Shown here in pieces: positions 1-7,688 of a stretch of DNA of 64,000 nucleotides. Position 1 is the stretch's first letter, and the number at the start of each line of letters is the position of its first letter. Position numbers and translations under genes: made by a program. Location: contig NZ_JABWQX020000001.1 of NCBI RefSeq assembly GCF_014268655.2, positions 4,060,001-4,124,000 on the forward strand, given 5' to 3'. The DNA is from Pseudomonas marvdashtae. Lineage in GTDB: Bacteria > Pseudomonadota > Gammaproteobacteria > Pseudomonadales > Pseudomonadaceae. A model generated the notes under the pieces. It saw only the letters and a program-made list of their open reading frames with translations. It made no database searches and was not told the DNA's origin.

Positions 1-645
1 GAACTGGCCGAGCAAATCCTCAAGGAATTGACGTCCGGGGCAGTATCCATTGGCACGGGTGCGAAGCTGCGCGCCGCACTCGCGGACCCTGTGCCCCCTG
101 TTGGCGGGGAGCCGGAAGTGTTGGGGTATCTTGACCACGCATCGACCTACTACCCAGGCCTTGAGTCCGTAGAACAGTACGGGCAAGGGCGAAACATGCG
201 AGAACTGGTAGACCGAGCCCACGTTACCCGGCTACAGGCTGAGGTGTTCGAATTACGCACAGCCCTACAGGTGGCGAACAAGAACACTAAGCAGGTCATG
301 GCGCAGCGTGACACGATCAGCGTCCAACTCTTCAAGGCCAACGATGACGCGCTTGAATACATGACCAAAATGAAACGGGCTCAGGCTGAGGTGGAAGAAT
401 GGAAGCTCCGCTGCCAGTACAACGCCGACACCGCACATGACCTGCAATCCGAACTGACCAAGGCGCGGGAGGTTGAGCACGACCTTCGCGACCGGAAAAA
501 CTCAATCGTTGCATTACGGCGGGAGCTGTCCAAGGCCCGCGAATGGCTCGGCGATGGCAAGAACGCCGACGGCCTGGCCCGTGAGCACTGGACGCCTGAA
601 TACGCCGCACTGATCGATCGCATCGACACAACTCTCAGCAAGTAA
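1..645 (+). CDS. Coiled-coil phage-type protein, 5' truncated by window edge
   Basis: The reading frame is open from base 1, so the start codon lies outside the window; the TTG at 28 need not be the start. The visible part is about 214 residues. From roughly residue 80 to 170 it is rich in heptad-like E/K/L/R/Q and looks like a long coiled coil. The C-terminus contains WLGDGKNADGLAREHW followed by a short helix. I do not recognise a catalytic motif. It lies upstream of small genes running toward an integrase, so it is probably an early-region gene of the integrated element. Function unknown. Confidence 0.6.
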   Translation, partial: ELAEQILKELTSGAVSIGTGAKLRAALADPVPPVGGEPEVLGYLDHASTYYPGLESVEQYGQGRNMRELVDRAHVTRLQAEVFELRTALQVANKNTKQVMAQRDTISVQLFKANDDALEYMTKMKRAQAEVEEWKLRCQYNADTAHDLQSELTKAREVEHDLRDRKNSIVALRRELSKAREWLGDGKNADGLAREHWTPEYAALIDRIDTTLSK

Positions 646-665
646 CCCCTCCCCCTTCAAAGTCA

Positions 666-679
666 GCCGCTATAGCGGC
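666..679. promoter_or_regulatory. 14-base perfect palindrome before the RBS of the 698 gene
   Basis: GCCGCTATAGCGGC is a perfect dyad ending one base before AAGGACAG, the likely ribosome binding site of the next gene. It could be a small mRNA hairpin at the gene boundary or an operator. Similar GC-rich hairpins precede the RBS at 1997-2017 and 2395-2411. Confidence 0.5.
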
Positions 680-697
680 AAAGGACAGGTATTGCCC

Positions 698-1129
698 ATG
701 GAAATCCCAAAGGCTGGCCCGGACCACTTCCGCTACGTCGACACCATCGGGCCGGACGGCCTGACCGTGACGATGCAGACCTGGGTGGCATACGCCGAAA
801 CCCCAATGTGCTGGTATCTGCTGAGCGAGCAAGACCACGACCGCTTAACGCGCGGCTGGCTGAGTGAAGCAGGGGCAAAGAAAGCGCGGAAACGAGTGCT
901 GAAGCACCAGTATTTCTCCTCAAGGTGCTTTGCCTACCCAGACAAAGAGCGAGCGTTGAACTCGTACAAGTGCCGCAAGGAGTGGCAGATCCGGCATGCC
1001 ACGCTCTCACTGGAGCGCGCCAAGGCCGCCATCGGGTACTTCGGAGACTCGACTGTCACGGCGACGGATCCACCCAGCGAGGCCGTTATCCCGAGCGATT
1101 ACATCCAAAACTCATTTGCTTGGGAATGA
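698..1129 (+). CDS. Hypothetical protein of integrated element
   Basis: About 143 residues. ATG 698 is chosen; an in-frame TTG at 692 lies closer to the AAGGACAG ribosome binding site and is an alternative. The protein is basic, with motifs such as KKARKRVLKHQYFSS and no signal peptide or membrane segment. I do not recognise the family. Spacing to the next genes is tight, consistent with one rightward transcription unit leading toward the integrase. Confidence 0.6.
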   Translation: MEIPKAGPDHFRYVDTIGPDGLTVTMQTWVAYAETPMCWYLLSEQDHDRLTRGWLSEAGAKKARKRVLKHQYFSSRCFAYPDKERALNSYKCRKEWQIRHATLSLERAKAAIGYFGDSTVTATDPPSEAVIPSDYIQNSFAWE

Positions 1130-1133
1130 CGCC

Positions 1134-1190
1134 ATGATCCTCCCCCTGCTCTACATGGCCCACCTGATATATCGGGGGCCTAGGCCATGA
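1134..1190 (+). CDS. Possible 18-residue peptide ORF coupled to next gene
   Basis: ATG 1134 opens a reading frame for the peptide MILPLLYMAHLIYRGPRP. Its TGA overlaps the ATG of the next gene as ATGA at 1187-1190. It starts 5 bases after the previous stop and has a hydrophobic N-terminal half. It could be a real small protein, or a leader whose translation feeds the 1187 gene. No homologue is known to me and its size makes it uncertain. Confidence 0.3.
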   Translation: MILPLLYMAHLIYRGPRP

Positions 1191-1522
1191 ACGCGCAAAA
1201 CACGAAAGAATTTTACTCTGCCGACCAAGCTGCTGAGCATGCAGCCGAGTGGTGCAAGCGCAATCCAGCATGGCGCCGGATATGTGATATCCCGAATCAC
1301 TCCGTGTTTTATAAAACCTACGACGAGATCCCGAAACGCGAGCGTGCCTACTGGGACGAGAACGGCGGCGAAGAATGCTGGCGTGAATTCGGAACCGCAG
1401 GAAGCAAGGTGCCTACCGGGTTCATCTCTGGAAAGGGCGAGTTTTTTGACCACGTGCTTAAAGTGCCCCTTCATCACAACATGATGATGGTGTTTCGCGT
1501 GGGCAGGAGATGGAGGCCATGA
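1187..1522 (+). CDS. Hypothetical protein of integrated element
   Basis: 111 residues starting at ATG 1187, which overlaps the preceding 18-residue ORF. The protein is rich in Trp and charged residues, for example WCKRNPAWRRICDIP near residue 22. No membrane segment or recognised motif is visible. Its stop overlaps the next start as ATGA at 1519-1522, so translation of the two is likely coupled. Function unknown. Confidence 0.6.
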   Translation: MNAQNTKEFYSADQAAEHAAEWCKRNPAWRRICDIPNHSVFYKTYDEIPKRERAYWDENGGEECWREFGTAGSKVPTGFISGKGEFFDHVLKVPLHHNMMMVFRVGRRWRP

Positions 1523-1980
1523 GTGATGCCCCTATCGAGCCGCAGGATTACATCTACGGCGTGAAGGTCGTGCAGATCGAAGACCTGCGCGTGGCCCGAG
1601 GATTAACACGGCGACCGGCATCCTCCTGCCGACACAAACAGCTGGTTTATGACCAAGGAGAGCGGCGCGTCTGGTGCCAAGACTGTGAAGCCGAGGTTGA
1701 GGCTTTTGATGCCTTCGTTGGAATAGTCGAGGTTTTCAGCGCCGGCATGAGCAAGCTGAATACTCGCCGACGGGAGCTGGCAGAAGCTGAACAGTTCCAG
1801 ATCCGCAGCCGCGCCGCAAAGGTGATGGACGAAGCCTGGCGCAGCACGAAGATGGCGCCCCTCTGCCCTCACTGCATGACCGCAATCCTGCCCGAAGACG
1901 TCGCCGGCGGCGTAGCTAAAACCTCGAAGTCACTGGTTGTAGCAGCTCGCAAGCGCAAGCAGACCAATCCCACCTCCTAA
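1519..1980 (+). CDS. Hypothetical protein with paired Cys motifs (possible zinc binding)
   Basis: About 153 residues. ATG 1519 is preferred over in-frame ATG 1510 because it forms an ATGA overlap with the upstream stop and has GGAGG just upstream. Cysteines occur as SSCRHKQ and WCQDCEAEV near residues 35-60, and as LCPHCM near residue 115. These could form a zinc ribbon or two half sites. A helical, charged segment joins them. The family is not recognised; small Cys-pair proteins of this kind are common in phage accessory regions. Confidence 0.6.
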   Translation: MSDAPIEPQDYIYGVKVVQIEDLRVARGLTRRPASSCRHKQLVYDQGERRVWCQDCEAEVEAFDAFVGIVEVFSAGMSKLNTRRRELAEAEQFQIRSRAAKVMDEAWRSTKMAPLCPHCMTAILPEDVAGGVAKTSKSLVVAARKRKQTNPTS

Positions 1981-1996
1981 CCCCAATCCACCTACA

Positions 1997-2017
1997 GCCT
2001 GCCGGTGAACGGCGGGC
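1997..2017 (+). promoter_or_regulatory. Hairpin in gap before the 2030 gene
   Basis: GCCTGCCG and CGGCGGGC pair around a 5-base loop (one G-T pair). The stem ends where the GGAGGA ribosome binding site of the next gene begins. It is the second of three such hairpins in this element. Confidence 0.5.
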
Positions 2018-2029
2018 GGAGGAATTCGT

Positions 2030-2386
2030 ATGCCTGAAATTATGGATTACGACCCAAACCTAACCTGCTCAGGAAACATGGCCGTCCAGCGGGTTCGCCT
2101 GATCTTTGGCCTCTGGAAGTATCGCGCAGTGATCGAGGTTGATGTCGGCGGCAACTGCACCGGCCTGGACGTCATTGACTGCGCAGTCGGTAATGCCTAC
2201 GAAACGCTTGAGCAGCGAGGCATCTACTGCAGCGAAGAAACCTACGCCGTGATGATGATGCCTGCGCTGGATGACCCGGAGTCGATCCTTGAATGCGGCG
2301 AGGAAGATCCCGAAGGTCGGAAGGGCGAGGACTGGCTGAAGGCAATGCTTATCTCGGCGGAAATAATCTCGATCACACCACGATAA
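2030..2386 (+). CDS. Hypothetical protein of integrated element
   Basis: 118 residues with a strong GGAGGA site six bases before ATG 2030. The N-terminal part (VRLIFGLWKYRAVIEVDVGG, about residues 22-41) looks like beta strands, followed by acidic helices. Residues 82-100 are strongly acidic (DDPESILECGEEDPEG). No catalytic motif is recognised. It is a compact soluble protein of unknown role, between two hairpin-marked gaps. Confidence 0.6.
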   Translation: MPEIMDYDPNLTCSGNMAVQRVRLIFGLWKYRAVIEVDVGGNCTGLDVIDCAVGNAYETLEQRGIYCSEETYAVMMMPALDDPESILECGEEDPEGRKGEDWLKAMLISAEIISITPR

Positions 2387-2394
2387 CCACCTTC

Positions 2395-2411
2395 TGCCGC
2401 CACGCGCGGCA
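2395..2411 (+). promoter_or_regulatory. Hairpin before the Rmf/CrpP-like gene
   Basis: TGCCGC and GCGGCA form a perfect 6-base stem around CACGC. The stem ends two bases before the GGAG ribosome binding site of the 2424 gene. It is the third such hairpin in this element. Confidence 0.5.
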
Positions 2412-2423
2412 TGGAGCACACAC

Positions 2424-2609
2424 ATGGCAACTGCAGAACTGCACGGCCAGAAGATCAACCCGTTCGAGCAGGGTTACGCGGCGTTCCTCAAAGGAACCGA
2501 CATCAAGCAGAACCCGTTCGAAACGGAAAACGACACGTCGCCCGCCTCCAAGCAGAAATGGACGGCCGGCTGGAACAAGGCGCAGCGCGACAAGGGGCAA
2601 TCATCATGA
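2424..2609 (+). CDS. Small Rmf/CrpP-fold protein
   Basis: 61 residues, with GGAG seven bases before ATG 2424. The pattern FEQGYAAFLKG ... NPFE ... KWTAGWNKAQ matches the spacing of ribosome modulation factor (RxGYxAGxxG ... CPY ... WLGGWREA) and of the small CrpP-like proteins grouped with it. RMF dimerises 70S ribosomes in stationary phase; CrpP-like proteins are small plasmid or phage-borne relatives of disputed function. Here the Cys of the CPY position is replaced by Asn (NPF). Whether it binds ribosomes is inference. Its stop overlaps the start of the 2606 gene. Confidence 0.6.
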   Translation: MATAELHGQKINPFEQGYAAFLKGTDIKQNPFETENDTSPASKQKWTAGWNKAQRDKGQSS

Positions 2610-2950
2610 CGGCAGCCGAAAAGCTGGGCGATGAGTCCGGCCACGACAAGGTAACCGAGAAGCGAATGGCCGAACTGCTGGGCACCACACCGAAAGCACT
2701 GCAGCGCAAGCGAGAACGTAACATTATCCCCGCCAGCGTCTGGTCGAAGATTGACGGACGAATCATGTACAGCAAATGGAGGTATGACGAATGGCTAGAG
2801 AGCCAATGGAGCTGCCCACCGGAGTTGAGCTTGTCGGAAAGTCGATCCGGATCAGGTTCTCCTGGAACAAGAAGCGGCACTGCGAAACGCTCGCTCTCCC
2901 GCAAACCCCAAAGGGAATCGCAGCAGCCGAGGCTCTACGTGCTCAAGTGA
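2606..2950 (+). CDS. Excisionase-like HTH protein overlapping the integrase
   Basis: 115 residues. ATG 2606 forms ATGA with the upstream stop, which makes it preferable to more upstream in-frame starts. Residues 14-65 (VTEKRMAELLGTTPKALQRKRERNII ... GRIMYSKWRYDEWL, with gaps) read as a winged-helix/MerR-like excisionase: VTEKRMAELLG as the first helices, a recognition helix rich in Arg/Lys, then a short wing. The last 53 codons are Ser/Arg rich and run through the integrase start in another frame. A xis/int overlap is classic for phages and couples expression of the two recombination proteins. Confidence 0.6.
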   Translation: MTAAEKLGDESGHDKVTEKRMAELLGTTPKALQRKRERNIIPASVWSKIDGRIMYSKWRYDEWLESQWSCPPELSLSESRSGSGSPGTRSGTAKRSLSRKPQRESQQPRLYVLK

Positions 2951-3972
2951 CGCAGCTGGCGAAGCTGGGCGCGCTGACACCGGAGAAATACCGAGAGCTG
3001 TTTCCTAACAGCCGAAGCGACTCGAATGGGCATATGCCGATCTTCTTCGACTATGCCCAGGACTGGCTGGACAGCCTTCAGATCGAGGACAGCACGCGGA
3101 AGAACTACCGTGGCACCATGCAAAACTACTGGGTCCCCTACCTGGCCCAGTATCCGCTCGACAAAATCACGCCGGTTCTGATGCGAAAGGTCGTCAACGC
3201 GATCACTTGGACATCGCCGATTCGCAGAAAAGGTGCGATCAGGCTTGTCACTGGGATGCTATCCCAGGCGGTGAAGGACGAACTGATCCTCAGGAACCCG
3301 GCCAACTCTATCCCACCAACCAGGGTCATCAAGCGAGAAATCGACCCATTCAGTCGTGAGGAAGCGGATGACTTGATCGCCAAGCTGTACGAAGTGACGA
3401 GCGGCTTGCAATCGATTTATGCGTGTTTTTTTGAGTTTTCTTTCTATACAGGAATGCGTCCAGGCGAGGCGATGGCCCTGCGCTGGAGCGAGGTTGATAC
3501 GCGCTCGAAGCGCGCCAAGGTGTGCCGTATCAGGCTGTACGGCAAGATCAAGGAGAGGACCAAGACGAAGGTGTCGCGGGAAGTTTTATTGAACGATCGA
3601 GCGTTACAAGCACTCGAAAAAGCCAGACCTCTTACGGCGGCGCGCTCTGATTACGTTTTCGCGCCGGAAGGTTCGGGTGAAAGATCAGAGCTGTACATCC
3701 GTTCCGAAACAGGGGCTAAGCGCTATTGGTTGGCAGCGCTGCGCAAGTCGGGCATTCGATATCGCCGGATGTACGACACCAGGCACACCTACGCAACGAT
3801 GTGCCTGATGTCAGGAATGAACCCGGCGTTCATCGCTGCTCAGCTCGGACACAGCGTCCAGGTGTTGCTTTCAACCTATGCCAAGTGGATCAGTTCCTCG
3901 AGTGATTTCGCGGAGCTTGAAAAGCTGGATTTGCCGAAAAACGGTACAAATTTGGTACTTGATTCGAGGTAG
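2791..3972 (+). CDS. int: Tyrosine site-specific integrase
   Basis: 393 residues. The N-terminal about 65 residues (GVELVGKSIRIRFSWNKKRH, then a helix) resemble the arm-type DNA binding domain of DUF3596 integrases. A SAM-like core-binding domain follows at about 83-170. The catalytic domain holds Arg223 (TGMRPGEAMAL), Tyr328-x-x-Arg331 (YDTRHTY, with the usual first His replaced by Tyr), His354 (LGHS) and the nucleophile Tyr363 (STYAKW), so it looks intact. GGAGG lies about nine bases before ATG 2791. As the last gene before host DNA, it marks the end of the element. Confidence 0.92.
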   Translation: MAREPMELPTGVELVGKSIRIRFSWNKKRHCETLALPQTPKGIAAAEALRAQVTQLAKLGALTPEKYRELFPNSRSDSNGHMPIFFDYAQDWLDSLQIEDSTRKNYRGTMQNYWVPYLAQYPLDKITPVLMRKVVNAITWTSPIRRKGAIRLVTGMLSQAVKDELILRNPANSIPPTRVIKREIDPFSREEADDLIAKLYEVTSGLQSIYACFFEFSFYTGMRPGEAMALRWSEVDTRSKRAKVCRIRLYGKIKERTKTKVSREVLLNDRALQALEKARPLTAARSDYVFAPEGSGERSELYIRSETGAKRYWLAALRKSGIRYRRMYDTRHTYATMCLMSGMNPAFIAAQLGHSVQVLLSTYAKWISSSSDFAELEKLDLPKNGTNLVLDSR

Positions 3973-4010
3973 ATGCGCCTAGACCCAGCAAACACAAGGC
4001 CTTTTGGAAT
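3973..4010. other. Element/host junction, probable attachment region
   Basis: Only 38 bases separate the integrase stop from the first host gene, the NAGGN amidotransferase. Integrases usually lie next to their att site, so one attachment core is expected here or just inside a flanking gene. No tRNA 3' end is visible. The core cannot be delimited from one junction alone. No strong promoter is obvious in the gap. Confidence 0.4.
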
Positions 4011-5783
4011 ATGTGCGGATTAGCTGGAGAGTTACGTTTCGATCAACAACCTGCGGACCTTGCGGCCGTAGAGCGAATCACCCATCACTTGGCCCCTCGC
4101 GGCCCCGACGCGTGGGGGTTCCATAGCCAGGGACCGATTGCCCTCGGCCATCGTCGCCTGAAGATCATGGACCTCTCCGACGGCTCGGCGCAGCCGATGA
4201 TCGACAATCAATCGGGCCTGTCACTGGCATTCAACGGTGCGATCTACAACTACCCGGAACTGCGCGCCGAACTCGAAGGCCTGGGCTACACCTTCCATTC
4301 CGGCGGCGACACCGAAGTGCTGCTCAAGGGTTATCACGCCTGGGGCGAAGCCCTGCTGCCCAAGCTCAACGGCATGTTTGCCTTCGCCATCTGGGAACGC
4401 GACGCCAAGCGGCTGTTCATCGCCCGCGACCGTCTCGGCGTGAAGCCGCTGTACCTGTCGCGTAACGGCCAACGCCTGCGCTTTGCCTCGGCTTTGCCAG
4501 CGCTGCTCAAGGGCGGTGACATCAATCCGGTGCTCGACCCGGTAGCCCTCAATCATTATCTGAATTTCCATGCCGTCGTCCCGGCGCCGCGCACCCTGTT
4601 GGCGGGCATCGAGAAACTGCCGCCCGCGACGTGGATGCGCATCGAAGCGGATGGCACCACGGAGCAGAAAACCTGGTGGACGCTGCCCTACGGCCCACGC
4701 GCCGACGAGCAGAATCTGAAGCTGGAAGACTGGATCGAGCGCGTGCTCGACAGCACCCGCGAAGCCGTTGCCATTCGCCAGCGCGCCGCCGTCGATGTCG
4801 GTGTGTTGCTCTCCGGCGGCGTGGATTCGAGCATGCTTGTGGGCTTGTTGCGCGAAGTGGGCGTCGAAGACCTGTCCACATTCTCCATCGGCTTCCAGGA
4901 CGCCGGCGGCGAGCGCGGTGACGAGTTCCAGTATTCGGATTTGATCGCCAAGCACTACGGCACCCGGCACCACCAGTTGCGCATCGATGAAAAAGAAATC
5001 ATCGAACAACTGCCCGCGGCATTCCGCGCCATGAGCGAGCCGATGGTCAGCCACGATTGCATCGCCTTCTACCTGCTGTCGCGGGAAGTGGCCAAGCATT
5101 GCAAAGTGGTGCAAAGCGGCCAGGGCGCCGACGAACTGTTCGCCGGTTATCACTGGTATCCCCAAGTGGACGGCGCCAGCGACCCGTATGCCGCCTATCG
5201 CGCGGCCTTCTTCGACCGCAGCTACGAAGAGTACGCCGCTACCGTGCAGCCCAAATGGCTGATGGCCAACGACGCGGCCGGTGACTTCGTCAAGGAACAT
5301 TTCGCCCAACCGGGCGCCGATGCCGCAGTCGACAAGGCCCTGCGCCTGGACAGCACCGTGATGCTGGTGGACGACCCGGTCAAACGCGTGGACAACATGA
5401 CCATGGCCTGGGGCCTGGAAGCGCGCACGCCGTTCCTCGACTACCGGCTGGTGGAGCTTTCAGCCCGAGTGCCAGCTGAATTCAAGCTGCCCGATGGCGG
5501 CAAGCATGTGCTCAAGGAAGCAGCTCGCCGGGTGATTCCGAGCGAGGTCATCGACCGCAAGAAAGGCTATTTTCCGGTGCCGGGCCTCAAGCATCTGGAA
5601 GGCAACACGCTGGCCTGGGTTCGTGAGTTGCTGCTGGATCCGAGCCAGGATCGTGGCTTGTTCAACCCGACCATGCTCGACCGTTTGTTGACCGACCCCA
5701 ATGGCCAGCTGACGCCCCTGCGCGGTTCGAGGCTGTGGCAATTGGCGGCGCTGAACCTGTGGCTCAGCGAGCAAGGAATCTGA
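4011..5783 (+). CDS. asnO: N-acetylglutaminylglutamine amidotransferase (class II GATase/Asn synthase family)
   Basis: 590 residues. Cys2 directly follows the start Met, as needed for an N-terminal glutaminase nucleophile. RGPDAWG at about 30-36, FNGAIYN at 74-80 and GGD at 98-100 complete the class II glutaminase domain. The synthetase domain has the PPi loop SGGVDSS at 268-274. In the NAGGN pathway it amidates the C-terminus of N-acetylglutaminylglutamine using Gln and ATP. It forms an operon with the synthetase (4-base gap) and the M42-type peptidase. The start region has only a weak ribosome binding site, and the upstream DNA is the integrase, so its normal promoter may have been displaced. 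Confidence 0.88.
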   Translation: MCGLAGELRFDQQPADLAAVERITHHLAPRGPDAWGFHSQGPIALGHRRLKIMDLSDGSAQPMIDNQSGLSLAFNGAIYNYPELRAELEGLGYTFHSGGDTEVLLKGYHAWGEALLPKLNGMFAFAIWERDAKRLFIARDRLGVKPLYLSRNGQRLRFASALPALLKGGDINPVLDPVALNHYLNFHAVVPAPRTLLAGIEKLPPATWMRIEADGTTEQKTWWTLPYGPRADEQNLKLEDWIERVLDSTREAVAIRQRAAVDVGVLLSGGVDSSMLVGLLREVGVEDLSTFSIGFQDAGGERGDEFQYSDLIAKHYGTRHHQLRIDEKEIIEQLPAAFRAMSEPMVSHDCIAFYLLSREVAKHCKVVQSGQGADELFAGYHWYPQVDGASDPYAAYRAAFFDRSYEEYAATVQPKWLMANDAAGDFVKEHFAQPGADAAVDKALRLDSTVMLVDDPVKRVDNMTMAWGLEARTPFLDYRLVELSARVPAEFKLPDGGKHVLKEAARRVIPSEVIDRKKGYFPVPGLKHLEGNTLAWVRELLLDPSQDRGLFNPTMLDRLLTDPNGQLTPLRGSRLWQLAALNLWLSEQGI

Positions 5784-5787
5784 AATC

Positions 5788-7533
5788 ATGAAACCCCACC
5801 CGACCCTTCACAACCAACGACTGTTGCGCGGCCAGCCACCGTCCTATGAACGCCTGCAAGCACGCCTGGCCGAAGACGGCAGCGAGCTGGGCGCCGACCC
5901 GATCGCGGTGCACTGTGGCTGGGGCCGATTGCTGATCGGCCATACCTTCCCGGACCCGGCGAGCCTGGCCCGGGAACTGCTCAACGAACAACCCGGCGAA
6001 CGCGACATTGCCTTGTACGTCGCCGCGCCCCAGCAAGTGCTCGGGCTGGAACCGGCGCATCTGTTCCTCGATCCGTCGGACACCCTGCGCCTGTGGTTCA
6101 GTGACTACCGACAAGCCACGCGGGTGTTTCGCGGTTTTCGGATTCGCCGGGCCCAGGGCGATTCCGACTGGCAAGCCATCAACCAGCTTTACCAGGCCCG
6201 CGCTATGCTGCCCATTGATCCCCAGCGATTGACCCCGCGCCATCAGGGCGGCCCGGTGTACTGGCTGGCCGAAGACGACGACAGCGGCGCGGTGATCGGC
6301 AGCGTCATGGGCCTCAATCACCAGAAGGCCTTCAATGACCCGGAAAACGGCAGCAGCCTCTGGTGCCTGGCGGTGGACCCGCAGTGCTCGCGCCCCGGTG
6401 TTGGCGAAGTGCTGGTGCGTCATCTTATCGAGCACTTCATGAGCCGAGGCTTGAGCTACCTCGACCTGTCAGTGCTACACAACAATCGCTTGGCGAAGAA
6501 CCTCTACGCCAAACTTGGCTTTCGCAACCTCTCGACCTTCGCCATCAAGCGCAAGAACGGCATCAACCAGCCGCTGTTCCTCGGGCCTGGTCCCGAGGCG
6601 GAATTCAATCCATACGCGCGAATCATTGTCGATGAGGCGCACCGTCGCGGCATCGAAGTTCAGGTGGATGATGCCGAGGCCGGGCTGTTCACCCTGGTGC
6701 ATGGCAGCCGACGGATCCGCTGCCGGGAATCGCTGAGCGACTTGACCAGCGCCATCAGCATGACCTTGTGCCAGAACAAGAGCCTGACCCATAAAGTGTT
6801 GAAGAACGCTGGCCTGAATTTGCCGGCCCAACAGCTGGCAGGCAATGCCGACGACAACCTGGCGTTTCTCGATGAGCACGAGCGCGTGGTGGTCAAGCCG
6901 CTGGACGGTGAACAAGGCCAGGGCGTGGCGGTGGACCTTCGGACTATCGAAGAGGTACAGGACGCCATCGAAGCGGCGCGCAAATTCGACAGCCGCGTGC
7001 TGCTGGAAAGCTTCCATGAGGGCCTGGACCTGCGAATCGTGGTGATCGGCTTTGAAGTGGTGGCAGCGGCCATCCGACGACCGGCGGAAGTGATCGGTGA
7101 CGGCCAACACAGCATCGGCGCGCTGATCGAAGCCCAGAGCCGCCGACGCCAGGCTGCCACAGGAGGCGAAAGCAAGATTCCGATGGACGCCGAGACCGAA
7201 CGCACGTTGCGTGCGGCCGGCTACGACTATGACAGCGTGTTGCCCGCGGGCGAGCATCTGTTCGTGCGTCGTACTGCGAACCTTCACACCGGCGGCGTGC
7301 TGGAAGACGTGACCGGCATTCTTCATCCGACCCTGAACGATGCCGCCGTACGAGCCGCGCGGGCGCTGGACATTCCCATGGTCGGTCTGGACCTGCTCGT
7401 GCCTGCGGCCGATCAGCCGGAGTACGTGTTCATCGAAGCCAACGAGCGCGCCGGCCTGGCCAACCACGAACCGCAACCTACCGCCGAACGCTTTGTGGAT
7501 ATGTTGTTTCCCCATAGCCAGGCGGCGGTCTGA
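5788..7533 (+). CDS. ngg: N-acetylglutaminylglutamine synthetase (GNAT + ATP-grasp fusion)
   Basis: 581 residues with two domains. A GNAT acetyltransferase occupies about residues 110-270, with an acetyl-CoA loop in CSRPGVGEVLVRHL. An ATP-grasp ligase of cyanophycin-synthetase type occupies about 290-575, with MTLCQNKSLTHKVLKNAG, VVKPLDGEQGQGV and a terminal FIEANERAGLANH metal/ATP motif. Together they acetylate Gln and ligate a second Gln, producing the dipeptide amidated by the upstream enzyme. NAGGN is a compatible solute made under osmotic stress in Pseudomonas and rhizobia. It starts 4 bases after asnO. Confidence 0.88.
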   Translation: MKPHPTLHNQRLLRGQPPSYERLQARLAEDGSELGADPIAVHCGWGRLLIGHTFPDPASLARELLNEQPGERDIALYVAAPQQVLGLEPAHLFLDPSDTLRLWFSDYRQATRVFRGFRIRRAQGDSDWQAINQLYQARAMLPIDPQRLTPRHQGGPVYWLAEDDDSGAVIGSVMGLNHQKAFNDPENGSSLWCLAVDPQCSRPGVGEVLVRHLIEHFMSRGLSYLDLSVLHNNRLAKNLYAKLGFRNLSTFAIKRKNGINQPLFLGPGPEAEFNPYARIIVDEAHRRGIEVQVDDAEAGLFTLVHGSRRIRCRESLSDLTSAISMTLCQNKSLTHKVLKNAGLNLPAQQLAGNADDNLAFLDEHERVVVKPLDGEQGQGVAVDLRTIEEVQDAIEAARKFDSRVLLESFHEGLDLRIVVIGFEVVAAAIRRPAEVIGDGQHSIGALIEAQSRRRQAATGGESKIPMDAETERTLRAAGYDYDSVLPAGEHLFVRRTANLHTGGVLEDVTGILHPTLNDAAVRAARALDIPMVGLDLLVPAADQPEYVFIEANERAGLANHEPQPTAERFVDMLFPHSQAAV

Positions 7534-7548
7534 AATATCTCTCTGACA

Positions 7549-7651
7549 GATCGTTCCCACGCTCCGCGTGGGGATGCCTCAAGGGACGCTCCGCGTCCAG
7601 GTGACGCAGAGCGCCACGGGCTGCATTCCCACGCTGAGCGTAGGAACGATC
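7549..7651. repeat. Large intergenic palindromic repeat, copy 1
   Basis: The unit begins GATCGTTCCCACGCTCCGCG and ends GCGTAGGAACGATC, with internal dyads built on GGACGCTCCGCGTCC and the GTGACGCAGAGCG region. The same family recurs at 14637-14741. Multi-stem palindromes of this sort are common between genes of fluorescens-group Pseudomonas. This copy lies inside the NAGGN operon, between the synthetase and the peptidase. Confidence 0.85.
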
Positions 7652-7688
7652 ATGCGTCATCCAACTTAACGTTCCGTGAGGAGTTTCC

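Noticed and set aside
2411..2605. N-terminal extension of the excisionase-like ORF
   Set aside because: This part reads through the Rmf/CrpP-like gene in another frame; ATG 2606 with an ATGA overlap is a better start.
3973..4010. tRNA fragment as attachment site
   Set aside because: No acceptor or T-stem sequence could be recognised in the gap or in the int 3' end.
4221..5309. Long open frame (362 codons) opposite asnO
   Set aside because: It is a GC-rich antisense shadow of a clearly recognised gene, has His/Gln/Gly-biased composition and no known domain.
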